Positions 17,404-25,881 are shown, counted from the first letter of the stretch. The stretch is DNA of 64,000 nt from Streptomyces hoynatensis (GCF_003626535.1 NZ_RBAL01000010.1:62001-126000); one strand, 5' to 3'. The notes: generated by a model not told the origin, from the letters alone. Translations and numbers: made by a program.

Positions 17404-18531
17404 TCATGCCCAGTCGGCCAGGACGTCGGCCACTTCCGGGACGTCGTCGTGCTCGCGAAGCCTCCGTACCAGCAGTTCCCCTCGCGCCGCGGCACGGGCC
17501 GACGGCACGGTGGCCGACAGCTCCAGCATCTGCCTGGCCACGCCTGCTGCTTCTTCCGGCTCGTTGGCGTCCAGCAGGGCGATGGCCAACCAGGATCGGT
17601 AGAGCGCGAGTTCGCGGGTGTGGGTCGCCGGGTAGCTGTGCAGCACCGTCCGCAACAACGGCACGGCGTGAAGGGGACGGCGCGCCTCCGTGTACACACG
17701 GGCCTGCATCACCGTGCGCTCGGCGTGGCTCACCCAGTACAGCCACCGCCGGTTGTCGTCCTCGCCCGGCTCGAACTCCTCCAGGTCCTCGATGGACTGC
17801 TCGACCGCCCGCAGCGCGGTCTGCGTATCGCCCAGGCGTACCGAACACCAGGCGATGCGATCCGAGGCCACCGACCGGGCGCGCGGCGGCGCCTCCTCGC
17901 CGGACTCGCCTCGCAACGTGTGGGCGATCTGTGCTCCCAGCGCGGTGTTGCCGCGGTTGGTCTCGTAGTAGGCCAGCGAGCCACGGAGGTGCCCCAGCAG
18001 CGGGCGGTCGCCCGCCTCCTTGGCCGCCGCTGCGCCCAGCCGGTAGAGCCGCGCGGGGTCGGCCCCCGGCAGCCCTTCGGCATCCGAGGCCACCCAGCCC
18101 GCCAGCTGTGCCAGTTCGGCGATGCCGGTGAGCAACGCGCGGCCGACGGCCCCGGTGTGCGCGGAATGGGTGTAGAGCTCCTTCGCCGCCTTCAGCTCCC
18201 GCATCACCGGGGCGACGAGATCGCCCCCCGCCACCACGTCGTCGGCCAGCCTGAACGCGTGGCAGCGGCGCAGGATCAGGTCTGCCTCGCGCATCCCGAC
18301 GCGCCGCCCTCTCTCGGTGGCCGGAGGCGCGAGCGATTCACCCTCCGGGAGGAGAGAGGTCAGCACCTCGTCAACCGGCGCGGGCCGACGCTGCGCCTGC
18401 GCCCCGCGTGCCGCCCGAGGCGGGGAGTCCGCGACCCCGGCCGCCGTATCGGATACGCGGGCACGGCGAGTTCGTGGGCCCTCTCCGCAGCTCCCGCCCG
18501 CCGCGGGCGCCGGTTCCTGCTGCATCTTCAT
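17404..18531 (-). CDS. TPR-like helical protein without HTH
   Basis: A 375-residue protein. Residues 1-60 are Ala/Arg/Pro-rich and probably disordered, and their first part is shared with the small gene at 15715-15987. From about residue 80 it is alpha-helical with TPR-like units (LLTGIAELAQLAGWVASD, AYYETNRGNTALGAQIAH, RSWLAIALLDANEPEEAA), resembling the C-terminal sensory halves of XRE-TPR regulators but without any DNA-binding domain. ATG at 18531 has GGGAGG upstream and lies 25 bases from promoter A3. It may modulate the neighbouring regulators; this is inference from resemblance and position. Confidence 0.75.
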   Translation of the reverse strand: MKMQQEPAPAAGGSCGEGPRTRRARVSDTAAGVADSPPRAARGAQAQRRPAPVDEVLTSLLPEGESLAPPATERGRRVGMREADLILRRCHAFRLADDVVAGGDLVAPVMRELKAAKELYTHSAHTGAVGRALLTGIAELAQLAGWVASDAEGLPGADPARLYRLGAAAAKEAGDRPLLGHLRGSLAYYETNRGNTALGAQIAHTLRGESGEEAPPRARSVASDRIAWCSVRLGDTQTALRAVEQSIEDLEEFEPGEDDNRRWLYWVSHAERTVMQARVYTEARRPLHAVPLLRTVLHSYPATHTRELALYRSWLAIALLDANEPEEAAGVARQMLELSATVPSARAAARGELLVRRLREHDDVPEVADVLADWA

Positions 18532-18555
18532 GGTCGGTTCCTCCCGAGGACACCA

Positions 18556-18584
18556 CGCTATGAGTCCGACCGACCACGGCTCAA
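18556..18584 (-). promoter_or_regulatory. promoter A3 of the repeated XRE-locus promoter
   Basis: Minus strand: -35 TTGAGC (18579-18584), 17-base spacer containing GTGGTCGGTC, -10 ATAGCG (18556-18561). It drives the TPR-like gene with a predicted leader of about 18 bases and lies in the divergent interval with the 131-residue gene at 18755. Confidence 0.65.
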
Positions 18585-18754
18585 TGCCAATCCCGGCCAG
18601 GCGCAGCGGAACAACAGCCGACCGGTGCGGCCGTGGCCTTGGCTGCGGGGAACGTCCCCCATCGTCACGCGGGACGGCGCGCTCAGACCTGAGCGGCCAT
18701 GAATCCGGTAGCCACCAGGCACGGTCTCTTTCCTCAACGCCATCGGGAGCGCTC

Positions 18755-19150
18755 ATGCCCGACTACACCGTGCCGTCAGGCCACTGGGAAAAGGTCGAAT
18801 ACCACTGGCACCCGTATGCCTGGACCCTGCGCGAGCACCCGCCCGCGGCTCCGATCGCCACCTACCTCGCCAGCCGCAAGGCTGACGGCCCTGCCTTCGG
18901 GGCCGGCCAGCGCGACCAGGCGATCGCGTGGTTGCGGAAAGCGATGGACGAGCAGCCGATGCCGCCGCACTCGGTGCCCGAGTGGCGCCGGGAAGACCCG
19001 ACGGGCTGGGTCATCGAGTGCGCCGAGACGCGTCTCGCGCAGCCTGCCGACGTGATGTTCGGCTACACCTCGGTGCACAACAACTACGCCTGCCGCGCCC
19101 TGTTGCTGTGCCCTCGCCCCGACATCCCCTGCCCCACCGGCAGCCGGTAA
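18755..19150 (+). CDS. hypothetical protein, 131 residues
   Basis: A 131-residue soluble protein that I do not recognise. It is rich in aromatic residues at the start (GHWEKVEYHWHPYAWTLRE) and has two cysteines near the C-terminus (YACRALLLCPRPD). Start ATG 18755 has GGAG (18746-18749). It is divergent from the TPR-like gene, with 223 bases between the starts, and ends in a TAA stop, which is rare in this GC-rich window. No transmembrane segment or signal peptide is visible. Confidence 0.65.
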   Translation: MPDYTVPSGHWEKVEYHWHPYAWTLREHPPAAPIATYLASRKADGPAFGAGQRDQAIAWLRKAMDEQPMPPHSVPEWRREDPTGWVIECAETRLAQPADVMFGYTSVHNNYACRALLLCPRPDIPCPTGSR

Positions 19151-19163
19151 CCCTCGCGCCCGT

Positions 19164-19190
19164 GGCCCGCCGCGGTCGAGGCGGCGGGCC
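19164..19190. terminator. stem-loop between convergent genes
   Basis: GGCCCGCCGC (19164-19173) and GCGGCGGGCC (19181-19190) form a perfect 10-bp stem with a 7-base loop. It separates the convergent 131-residue gene and ABC permease gene and could stop transcription from both sides. Confidence 0.65.
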
Positions 19191-19221
19191 GGGGCGGCGG
19201 GCGCGGAGCGCAGGTGCGGGG

Positions 19222-20553
19222 TCAGGCGGCCACTGCGACCGCGGCGACGGCCGGGACGCGCAGGCCGCGGCGGGCCGTGGCGACGGCGGTCACCACCGTT
19301 GCGGCGACGGCGACGGCCACGATGCCCAGCCAGATCCACGGGGCCTGCCCCGGCAGGGCCTCGTCGGCGCGGACCAGGGTGAAGGGCACGAGGCCCGCCA
19401 GGCCCGCGGCCGTGCCCAGGAGCACGCCGGTGACCGTCAGCAGCGTGGCCTCGGCGCCGACCATGCCGATCACCTGCCGCGGGGTGGCGCCGGTCAGCCG
19501 CTGGCGGCCGAACTCCCGCACCCGGTAGGCGGTGGCCGCGTACAGGCTGTTGATCAGCATGACGCAGGCGAAGACCACGATGATGCCGACGACGATCAGG
19601 TTCAGCGTCTCCATGTTCTTGTCCTCGACCGACTTGGTCAGGCCGGACGCCTCGATCGCGTCGCTCTCGACCGCCTGCATGCACAGCGTGGCCGTGGCGA
19701 TGCCGGTGAAGAGCACCAGCGGCATCAGTATTCCGGCCAGCCGCGCCGCGTTGCGCCGCAGGTTGAGCACCGCCAGGTAGCCGCTCGGCCCGGCGAGGGC
19801 CGCGAACGGCCGCCCCAGGCAGGCGAGCAGCGCCCGCAGCAGGGCCGGCGAGAAGGCCGCAAGGCCGATCGACAGCAGGATCGCGCCCTCGGCGGCGGGC
19901 GCCATCAGTATCGGGTCGGTGGCGTCCAGCGCGAAGGTCGTGGAGACCCCGGCCGCGCCGCCGAGCAGCGCCAGGGCGCCGCCGAGGGCGCGCAGGCGGG
20001 TGCGCGGGGCGCGCCGCCCGGCGCGGGTGGCGCGGCGCACCGCGAGGAACGCGGCGCCCACCGAGGCGAGCAGCGTCACCCCGAAGCCGGCGGAGAGGGC
20101 GATCGGCCCGAAGGCGTAGTCCACGTCCCGCGCCACCTGCCCGCTGTCGTGGAACATCCCCAGCAGCACCCGGCCGCCCAGCATGGCGGGCAGGATGGCC
20201 AGCACGGTGGCGGCCAGCGCCACCACCGCGGCCTCGCCGACCACCATCCGGCCCAGCTGCCGCGGCGTCGCCCCGGTGCGGCGCAGGAGTTCCATCTCCT
20301 CCTCTCGCTGCCGGACGGTGACGGTCAGCGTCGAGGCGATGGCGAAGAAGACCAGCAGGGTGCCGTAGCCGCCGACCACGCCGCCGGACAGGTTCAGCGT
20401 CTCGGCGCTCGCGTCGTCGATGCCGGGCGCCGCCGCCGTGTCGTGCAGGGAGTTGAACGTCATGGTGATCGCCGCGCCCAGGAACGCGGCCAGCAGGGTG
20501 CCGGCGAAGCGGCCGGGCCGCTGCCGCAGCGAACGCATCGCAAGCAGGAACAT
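19222..20553 (-). CDS. FtsX-like ABC transporter permease
   Basis: A 443-residue permease of the FtsX/MacB type. One N-terminal helix (about 15-35) is followed by helices near 50-75, 105-135, 155-190, 215-260 and a final FtsX core of three helices (about 310-440). Two ATP-binding-protein contact regions appear as EEEMELLRRTGATPRQLGRM and REFGRQRLTGATPRQVIGM. It is shorter than the common duplicated about 800-residue Streptomyces permeases and has no large external domain. It starts three bases after the ATPase stop, so the two form one exporter, probably for a lipid, peptide or drug. Confidence 0.88.
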   Translation of the reverse strand: MFLLAMRSLRQRPGRFAGTLLAAFLGAAITMTFNSLHDTAAAPGIDDASAETLNLSGGVVGGYGTLLVFFAIASTLTVTVRQREEEMELLRRTGATPRQLGRMVVGEAAVVALAATVLAILPAMLGGRVLLGMFHDSGQVARDVDYAFGPIALSAGFGVTLLASVGAAFLAVRRATRAGRRAPRTRLRALGGALALLGGAAGVSTTFALDATDPILMAPAAEGAILLSIGLAAFSPALLRALLACLGRPFAALAGPSGYLAVLNLRRNAARLAGILMPLVLFTGIATATLCMQAVESDAIEASGLTKSVEDKNMETLNLIVVGIIVVFACVMLINSLYAATAYRVREFGRQRLTGATPRQVIGMVGAEATLLTVTGVLLGTAAGLAGLVPFTLVRADEALPGQAPWIWLGIVAVAVAATVVTAVATARRGLRVPAVAAVAVAA

Positions 20554-20556
20554 CCC

Positions 20557-21399
20557 TCACACCCCCGCGCGGAACTCGGGCCGGCCGGCGGCGTACACCT
20601 CGTCGCCCAGGTGCGCCAGGCGTTCGGCGACCGCGTCCACCGTCGGGGCCGCAAGGCTCCCGGCCAGGCGGCCGTCGGCGAGGAACAGCACCGCGTCGGC
20701 GTACGAGGCGGCGACCGGGTCGTGGGTCACCATGACCACGGTCCTGCCGTGCCGGCTCACCGCCTCACGCAGCAGCGCGAGCACCTCCCGGGCGCTGCGC
20801 AGGTCGAGCGCGCCGGTGGGCTCGTCGGCGAAGATCACGCTCGGCTCGGTGACCAGGGCCCGGGCGATGGCCACCCGCTGACGCTGCCCGCCGGAGAGCT
20901 GATCCGGCAGGTGCCCCAGCCGGTCCCCGAGACCGACCTGGCCCAGAATCTCGCGCGCCCTGGGCAGGTTGACCCGCCGCCTGGCCAGCCGCAGCGGCAG
21001 CGTGGTGTTCTCCAGCACGGTGAGCGTCGGCAGCAGGTTGTACTGCTGGAAGACGAAGCCGATCCGCAGCCTGCGGAAGACCGCAAGCTGTGCCTCGTCC
21101 CCGGCCGTCACCTCCTCGCCGTCCACCACGACGATCCCGCTGTCCGGCCGCTCAAGCCCGGCCGCGCACTGCAGGAGCGTCGACTTGCCCGAGCCCGAGG
21201 GGCCCATCACCGCGGTGAAGCTGCCCGTGGGCAGGCTCAGCGTCACGTCGTGCAGGGCGGTCACGGTGCTCTCCCGGTCCCCGGCCTCCCCCGGCTTCCC
21301 GGCGTCCTGGCCGCCCGCCCGGTACACCTTGCCGACCTTGACCAGCCGCAGCGCCTCCGCGCTGGGGCCGTGCCCCCGCTCCCGGTTCCTTCGGAACAT
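20557..21399 (-). CDS. ABC transporter ATP-binding protein (MacB/LolD type)
   Basis: A 280-residue ATPase. Walker A is GPSGSGKST, the signature LSGGQRQRVAIARAL, Walker B VIFADEPTGALDL, and the switch His lies in MVTHDP. The motif GALD after Walker B is typical of the LolD/MacB subgroup that pairs with FtsX permeases. ATG at 21399 (MFRRNRERG) has GAGGGA upstream and is preferred over a longer Arg-rich extension. The 281-base interval before the next gene shows only an 11-bp direct repeat GGCGCACAGGA on the minus strand near 21453-21477. Confidence 0.9.
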   Translation of the reverse strand: MFRRNRERGHGPSAEALRLVKVGKVYRAGGQDAGKPGEAGDRESTVTALHDVTLSLPTGSFTAVMGPSGSGKSTLLQCAAGLERPDSGIVVVDGEEVTAGDEAQLAVFRRLRIGFVFQQYNLLPTLTVLENTTLPLRLARRRVNLPRAREILGQVGLGDRLGHLPDQLSGGQRQRVAIARALVTEPSVIFADEPTGALDLRSAREVLALLREAVSRHGRTVVMVTHDPVAASYADAVLFLADGRLAGSLAAPTVDAVAERLAHLGDEVYAAGRPEFRAGV

Positions 21400-21680
21400 G
21401 GTCTCCCTCGTCTTCCTCGCCGCCCGCCTCTTCGGCGCCCGCCGCATCGGGTCCTGTGCGCCTCCTGTGCGCCCTGTCCTCGACGCTACGGAGCGCGGCG
21501 GGCCGCGGCACTGGGCTCACGGCCCGAACCGGGGGTGTCGCTACGTACACCCCCGGCGGGGGGGCGCGCTCCCGAGGGCGCGCACGGGGGTGGCCGGCGG
21601 GGACGAGGCGGGCTGTGGGGAGGGTGGTCCGGGCGCCCTCGGGGGCCGGAGGGGGGCGCCCGGACCGGTCGGTGCCCGGC

Positions 21681-22967
21681 TCAGGAGGCCGGGAGGATCT
21701 CCAGGGCGTTCAGGTGTCCCGTCTCGCCGGAGATCAGGACGTTCAACTGACCGTCGGAGACGGTGATGCCGCTGAACGTCTGGACCGCGGCCGTGCCCGA
21801 GGCGGGCGCGAGCCGGCCGGAGACCGCGTTCTCGAAGGTGAGGTTGGTGCGGGCCGAGCCGGTGGCGTCGCCGACGTTGACGCGCACGTCGTACACGCCG
21901 TTCGGCAGGTCGGCGCGGAACTCGTACTGGCTGTTGAACAGGGCCACGAAGTCCCGCTGGAGCGCGTTCATCGCGCTGCCGCGGTCCCGCTCGATCGGGG
22001 TGGCGCCCACCAGCCCGAAGCCGCGGGCCGCGGTGTAGGTGGTGGCGGCCGTGACCTGCGTGTAGGAGGAGGCGACCGGCCCGGAGGAGGGGCCGAGGTC
22101 GTACACGTCCGCGGTGGTGCCGAGAACCTGGGCGGAGAGCGGGAGCCCCTCGCCGGCGAGTTCCCTGGCGACGAGGCGGGCCATCTGCAGCGCGCCGTAG
22201 GTCTGGAAGTGCGTGTTGTCCTGGGTGCCGTCGGGGCGGTTCGGGTACTCCCCGGGATCGGTCCACAGGAAGACGTCCTTGGCCGCCTCGGGGCCGATGG
22301 AGTCCAGGTAGGCGCGGCTGGATGCGGAGAGGTCGATCAGCGGGACGCCCTCCTCCTGCGCCACCTCGACGGCCTTCTGCACGTACGCGGCGAAGGAGAC
22401 GTTGAACTTCCCGGTGGCCGTGTCGTAGTCGCGGCGCGAGACCGGGGTGACGATCACCGGGGTGGCGCCGCGGGCCAGGGCCCCGCCGATGTAGTCGTTG
22501 CGCAGGTACTCCTTGTAGTCCTCGGGCGAGGTGTAGCGCTCGGGGATGCTGGCCGAGGCGTCGTTGTGGCCGAACTGCACCAGGAGATAGTCGCCCGGCT
22601 GGATGACGTCGAGGATCGCCTGGAGCCGGCCCTCCTCGACGAAGGTGCGCGAACTGCGCCCGCCGATGGCGTGGTTGGAGACCGTGACCGCGTCGGAGAA
22701 GTAGCGGTCGAGGACCTGGCCCCAGCCGGTCTGCGGCGCGTAGGAGGAGGTGTAGGTCTGCGCGGTGGAGTCGCCGGCGATGTAGACGGTGGGCCCGGAG
22801 GCGGCGGGGGCCGCGGCGGCGGAGGTGGGCAGCGCCACCAGCGCGGCCACCGCGGCCACCGCGGCGGCGAACACGGCCGGCAGCGCGGCGGCGGCCTTCC
22901 GGAGGGCGCCGCGGATTCCCCTCGGGGTCGGCGCGTGCCGCGGGGTCTCGCGGGGCGTTCCTTTCAT
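21681..22967 (-). CDS. secreted rhamnogalacturonan acetylesterase (CE12) with C-terminal binding domain
   Basis: A 428-residue exported SGNH hydrolase. A signal peptide with Arg-rich start and Ala core ends near AAAAPAASG (about residue 55). The catalytic blocks are block I IAGDSTAQTY (Ser), block III QFGHND (Asn) and block V DNTHFQ (Asp/His), the arrangement of carbohydrate esterase family 12, which removes acetyl groups from rhamnogalacturonan I. After about residue 300 a beta-sandwich domain (FRADLPNGVYDVRVNVGD) resembles the carbohydrate-binding or malectin-like modules often attached to these enzymes. LacI-type operators stand upstream, fitting induction by pectin sugars. Confidence 0.88.
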   Translation of the reverse strand: MKGTPRETPRHAPTPRGIRGALRKAAAALPAVFAAAVAAVAALVALPTSAAAAPAASGPTVYIAGDSTAQTYTSSYAPQTGWGQVLDRYFSDAVTVSNHAIGGRSSRTFVEEGRLQAILDVIQPGDYLLVQFGHNDASASIPERYTSPEDYKEYLRNDYIGGALARGATPVIVTPVSRRDYDTATGKFNVSFAAYVQKAVEVAQEEGVPLIDLSASSRAYLDSIGPEAAKDVFLWTDPGEYPNRPDGTQDNTHFQTYGALQMARLVARELAGEGLPLSAQVLGTTADVYDLGPSSGPVASSYTQVTAATTYTAARGFGLVGATPIERDRGSAMNALQRDFVALFNSQYEFRADLPNGVYDVRVNVGDATGSARTNLTFENAVSGRLAPASGTAAVQTFSGITVSDGQLNVLISGETGHLNALEILPAS

Positions 22968-23113
22968 TGCTCGCTCCTGTGTGCTGGGTCGGAAGGGCTT
23001 CGGAGGGCACCCGAAGAGCGGTGCGGAGGGGTGGTGCGGGGGGTGGTGCGGGGGCGTGCGGGGGTGGTGCGGAGCAGTGCGGGGGTGGTGCGGGGTGGTG
23101 CGCGGCTCTGGCG

Positions 23114-23125
23114 GCAAGGGCTTGC
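23114..23125. promoter_or_regulatory. imperfect LacI-type operator
   Basis: GCAAGGGCTTGC has the two half-sites GCAAG and CTTGC of the perfect operator 56 bases away, with a GG centre instead of CG. It lies closer to the esterase gene, where two operators could support looping repression. Confidence 0.5.
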
Positions 23126-23138
23126 GCGGGCGTCGAAT

Positions 23139-23152
23139 ATGAATCGATTCAT
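23139..23152. promoter_or_regulatory. 14-bp perfect palindrome
   Basis: ATGAATCGATTCAT is a perfect 14-bp palindrome between the two LacI-type sites upstream of the acetylesterase. It may be a separate regulator site; the family is unknown, though the central AATCGATT matches the loose AANCGNTT pattern of LacI-family operators. Confidence 0.55.
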
Positions 23153-23169
23153 CACCTATGCACGCTTTG

Positions 23170-23181
23170 GCAAGCGCTTGC
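23170..23181. promoter_or_regulatory. perfect LacI-type operator
   Basis: GCAAGCGCTTGC is a perfect 12-bp palindrome with the central CG of LacI-family operators; flanks TTG and ACC. It lies about 200 bases upstream of the rhamnogalacturonan acetylesterase start. No lacI-family gene is present in the window, so the repressor is encoded elsewhere. Confidence 0.75.
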
Positions 23182-23385
23182 ACCTACTCGCCACTATGAC
23201 CGCGCACGCGCCCGGCGGCAACGCGCGGGCCGCCCCGGAGCGCCGAACGGTCGTCCCGCGCGGCGAACGGCCCGCCCGGCGGTCGCCGTACGGCGCGATC
23301 CGCCGCGCGGCGACCGCCGGGGCGGCGACGGGCCGGCCGCCGGGCCCCGGCGGCCGGTCGGGTCCCGGGGCGGGCCGGGCGCGGG

Positions 23386-24882
23386 TCAGTCCGGGACGGG
23401 CAGCGCCTCGCGCTCGCCCGCGCCCCCGGCCGCCCCCGCTCCCCCGGCCGCCCCGGCTCCCCCGGCTCCGGCCGCCCCGGCGGCCCGTGCCGGGGAGCCT
23501 GTGGCGGGCAGGACGATGAGGGCGAGCAGGACGGCGGCGAGCAGGAGCGCGGCGCTGAGGGCGAAGCCGAGCGCGTACCCGTCGTTGAGGGTGGCGGGCG
23601 TGAGTGTCCGGCCGGTGCGCTCGTGGGCGGCGGTGCCGAGGGCGGCGAGTCCGAGCGAGGCGCCGATCTGGCGCGAGCTGTTGAGCAGTCCCGAGGCGGT
23701 GCCGCTCTCGTGGGGCGCGACGCCCGCGGTGGCCGTGGAGACGACGGGCCCCAGGCAGAGGCCGAAGCCGACGCTGGCGACGATCGAGGGCCCGAGGACG
23801 TCGGCGGCGAAGGAGCCGTCCGGGCTGATCAGGGCGAACCAGGCGAGCCCCGCGGCGGTGGTGAGCGCGCCGCAGATCAGGAGGGTGCGGGGGGCGAATC
23901 GGTACCCGAGCCTGATGGCGAGCACGGAGCCGGCGACCACCCCGAGGGCGAAGGGCAGGAACATGGCCCCGGTCAGGGCGGGGCCCTTGCCCAGGACGCC
24001 CTGGAGGTAGAGCGAGGCGAAGTAGAAGGCCGAGGCCATGGCCGCGCCGATCAGGAGGTTGCAGGCGTTCGCGCCGGCGACCGTGCGGTGGGCGAACAGG
24101 CCGGGCCGCACGAGCGGTTCGCGGGTGGTGTGCCGCTCGGCGAAGGGGAACGCGGCCAGCAGCGCGGCGGCGAGCGCCAGGGTCGTCAGGGTGACCGGGG
24201 AGGTCCACGGGTACCGGTCGGTGCGCACCACGCCGAACACCAGCAGGCTCATGCCGCCGGTGGCCAGGACGGCGCCGAGCACGTCGGGGCGGCCGCCGCG
24301 GGCGGCCGGCGGCTGGGCGGCAACGCCGCGCCTGGCCAGGGCCAGGGCCCCGGCGGCCATCGGCACGTTCACCAGCATCACCCAGCGCCAGCCGGCGTAC
24401 TCGGTGAGCAGGCCGCCGACGAGGACGCCGAAGGCGCCCCCGGCCGCGTTCGCCGCGCTCCAGATGCCGAAGGCCCGCACGCGGGCGCGGCCGGTGGGGA
24501 AGGTCGCGGTCAGCAGCGCCAGCGCGGCCGGCGCCAGGGCGGCGGCCCCGACGCCCTGGGCCGCGCGGGCGGCGAGGAGCTGTCCCGGCTCGCGGGCGAG
24601 GCCGCCGGCGAGCGAGGCGAGGCCGAACAGGCCGAGCCCGAGCAGCAGGACGCGCCTGCGGCCGTAGCGGTCGGCGGCCTTGCCGCCGAGCAGCAGCAGC
24701 CCGCCGAAGGTGAGGGCGTAGGCGTGGATCACCCAGGTCAGGCCGACCGGGTCGAAGCCGAGGCCGGTGGCGATGCGCGGCAGTCCGACGTTCACCACCG
24801 AGAGGTCGAGCGACACCATGAACTGCACGACGGCCACGGTGGCGAGCGTCAGCCCCGGCCGCCCTCCCGTGCTCTTTCCCAT
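23386..24882 (-). CDS. MFS drug efflux transporter (DHA2/EmrB-QacA type)
   Basis: A 498-residue transporter of the 14-helix DHA2 class. Motif A appears as GKAADRYGRRRVLLLG after helix 2, the first helix has MVSLDLSVVNVGLPRIA with the conserved Asp, and a motif C-like GAFGVLVGGLL follows. The last about 35 residues are an Ala/Gly repeat tail. ATG at 24882 has AAGGGAG upstream. The gene is divergent from a tetR gene with an inverted repeat between them, the normal layout for a self-regulated drug pump. Substrate is unknown. Confidence 0.9.
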   Translation of the reverse strand: MGKSTGGRPGLTLATVAVVQFMVSLDLSVVNVGLPRIATGLGFDPVGLTWVIHAYALTFGGLLLLGGKAADRYGRRRVLLLGLGLFGLASLAGGLAREPGQLLAARAAQGVGAAALAPAALALLTATFPTGRARVRAFGIWSAANAAGGAFGVLVGGLLTEYAGWRWVMLVNVPMAAGALALARRGVAAQPPAARGGRPDVLGAVLATGGMSLLVFGVVRTDRYPWTSPVTLTTLALAAALLAAFPFAERHTTREPLVRPGLFAHRTVAGANACNLLIGAAMASAFYFASLYLQGVLGKGPALTGAMFLPFALGVVAGSVLAIRLGYRFAPRTLLICGALTTAAGLAWFALISPDGSFAADVLGPSIVASVGFGLCLGPVVSTATAGVAPHESGTASGLLNSSRQIGASLGLAALGTAAHERTGRTLTPATLNDGYALGFALSAALLLAAVLLALIVLPATGSPARAAGAAGAGGAGAAGGAGAAGGAGEREALPVPD

Positions 24883-24913
24883 TCCGAACTCCCTTTCCGG
24901 CGCCGTCTTCCCG

Positions 24914-24937
24914 ACTTTTCGAACGCGTTCCGAAAGT
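24914..24937. promoter_or_regulatory. TetR operator between divergent MFS and tetR genes
   Basis: A 24-bp inverted repeat starts ACTTTTCGAACG and ends CGTTCCGAAAGT; 20 of 24 positions are symmetric around the central ACGCGT. It lies 32 bases before the MFS start and 87 before the tetR start, and should be bound by the TetR protein. Confidence 0.75.
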
Positions 24938-25023
24938 AGCACCGGATCGGACCGCTGTCGAACGCGCACGGCCGGGCCGTGACCGTTTCCCGGCGGGGGG
25001 CGGGGGGACGGCATGATGGGGCG

Positions 25024-25779
25024 ATGGCCCCACCGCCCCCACCGCCCGCCTCCTCCGCCTCGTCGGCCTCCTCGGCGTCGCCGCCGCCGCAGGGCCGCAC
25101 CGGCCGCCCCCGCCTCACCTCCAGGGCGCAGATCCTGGCGGCGGCGCGCCGGCTCATCGACCGGGACGGCTGGGAGAAGCTGACGATCCGCCGGCTCGCC
25201 GCCGAGGCCGGCATCGGGGCCACGACCCTGTACCACCACATGCGGGACAAGGGGGATCTGCTGATCCTCCTGCTCAACGACTACGTCGACCGGCTCGAAC
25301 GCCCCCCGCTGCCCGAGGAGCCGCGCGCGCGCATCCTCGCGTCCGCCACCGCGCTGCACGACGCCCTGGCCGCCTGGCCGTGGGCCGCGGAGGTCGCCAC
25401 GACCGACGGGTTCGTCGGGCTCCTCGACGAGTCGGCGCTGTGGATGGTGGAGGGCATCGTGTCCGGGGCCGTGGGGCACGGCTGCACGCAGGCCCAGGCC
25501 GTCGGCCTCTTCCGGGGCGTCTGGTACTACACCGTCGGCGAGATCCTGGTGCGCGCCCACTCGGCCGGGCGGCGGGCCGCGGGCGGGCGGCCCACCGGCT
25601 TCGGCAGCCTCGACGCCTCCCGGGTGCCGCACCTGGCCGCCATCGGCGCGCGGTGGCCCGAGTTGGCCGCCCGCGACACGTATCCCGAGGGCCTGCGCGC
25701 CCTCGTCGACGGGCTGCTCGCGGGGGCCACGCCCACCCCCTCCGGCGAGGCGGGCCGGGCGCGCGGCGACGCGGGCTGA
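25024..25779 (+). CDS. TetR-family transcriptional repressor
   Basis: A 251-residue TetR protein. After a Pro/Ser/Ala-rich disordered start (about 1-30) comes the HTH: SRAQILAAARRLIDRDGWEKLTIRRLAAEAGIGATTLYHHMRDKGDLL. The C-terminal part (VEGIVSGAVGHGCTQAQAVGLFRGVWYY) resembles the TetR_C domain of tetracycline-type repressors. ATG at 25024 is chosen as the start nearest the domain without reading into the operator. It most likely represses the divergent MFS pump through the inverted repeat at 24914-24937 and itself. Confidence 0.88.
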   Translation: MAPPPPPPASSASSASSASPPPQGRTGRPRLTSRAQILAAARRLIDRDGWEKLTIRRLAAEAGIGATTLYHHMRDKGDLLILLLNDYVDRLERPPLPEEPRARILASATALHDALAAWPWAAEVATTDGFVGLLDESALWMVEGIVSGAVGHGCTQAQAVGLFRGVWYYTVGEILVRAHSAGRRAAGGRPTGFGSLDASRVPHLAAIGARWPELAARDTYPEGLRALVDGLLAGATPTPSGEAGRARGDAG

Positions 25780-25862
25780 GCCACCGGCGGTGCGCGGAGG
25801 CCGCACGGGCCCGCGGCGGCGCCCGGCCCGCCCGGCCCGCGCGGGGCCCCTTGGCAGCCCCC

Positions 25863-25881
25863 AATAATTCATATTTAATGG
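25863..25881. promoter_or_regulatory. AT-rich box upstream of the galactonate operon
   Basis: AATAATTCATATTTAATGG is an AT island in GC-rich surroundings, 58 bases before the sugar dehydrogenase start. It matches the box at 33674-33692 (next to the GntR gene) at 14 of 19 positions, with ATTCATA and TAATGG fully shared. It is the likely binding site of the GntR regulator at 33781. Confidence 0.65.

Larger units (their letters stand above)
22968..23385. other. 418-base intergenic region with G-rich quasi-repeats and operators
   Basis: No gene is apparent. From about 23021 to 23103 the plus strand is a quasi-repeat of GTGGTGCGGGG-like units, strongly G-rich. The LacI-type sites and a separate palindrome follow at 23114-23181. 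The remaining 23190-23385 is GC-rich without recognisable structure. Confidence 0.7.
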
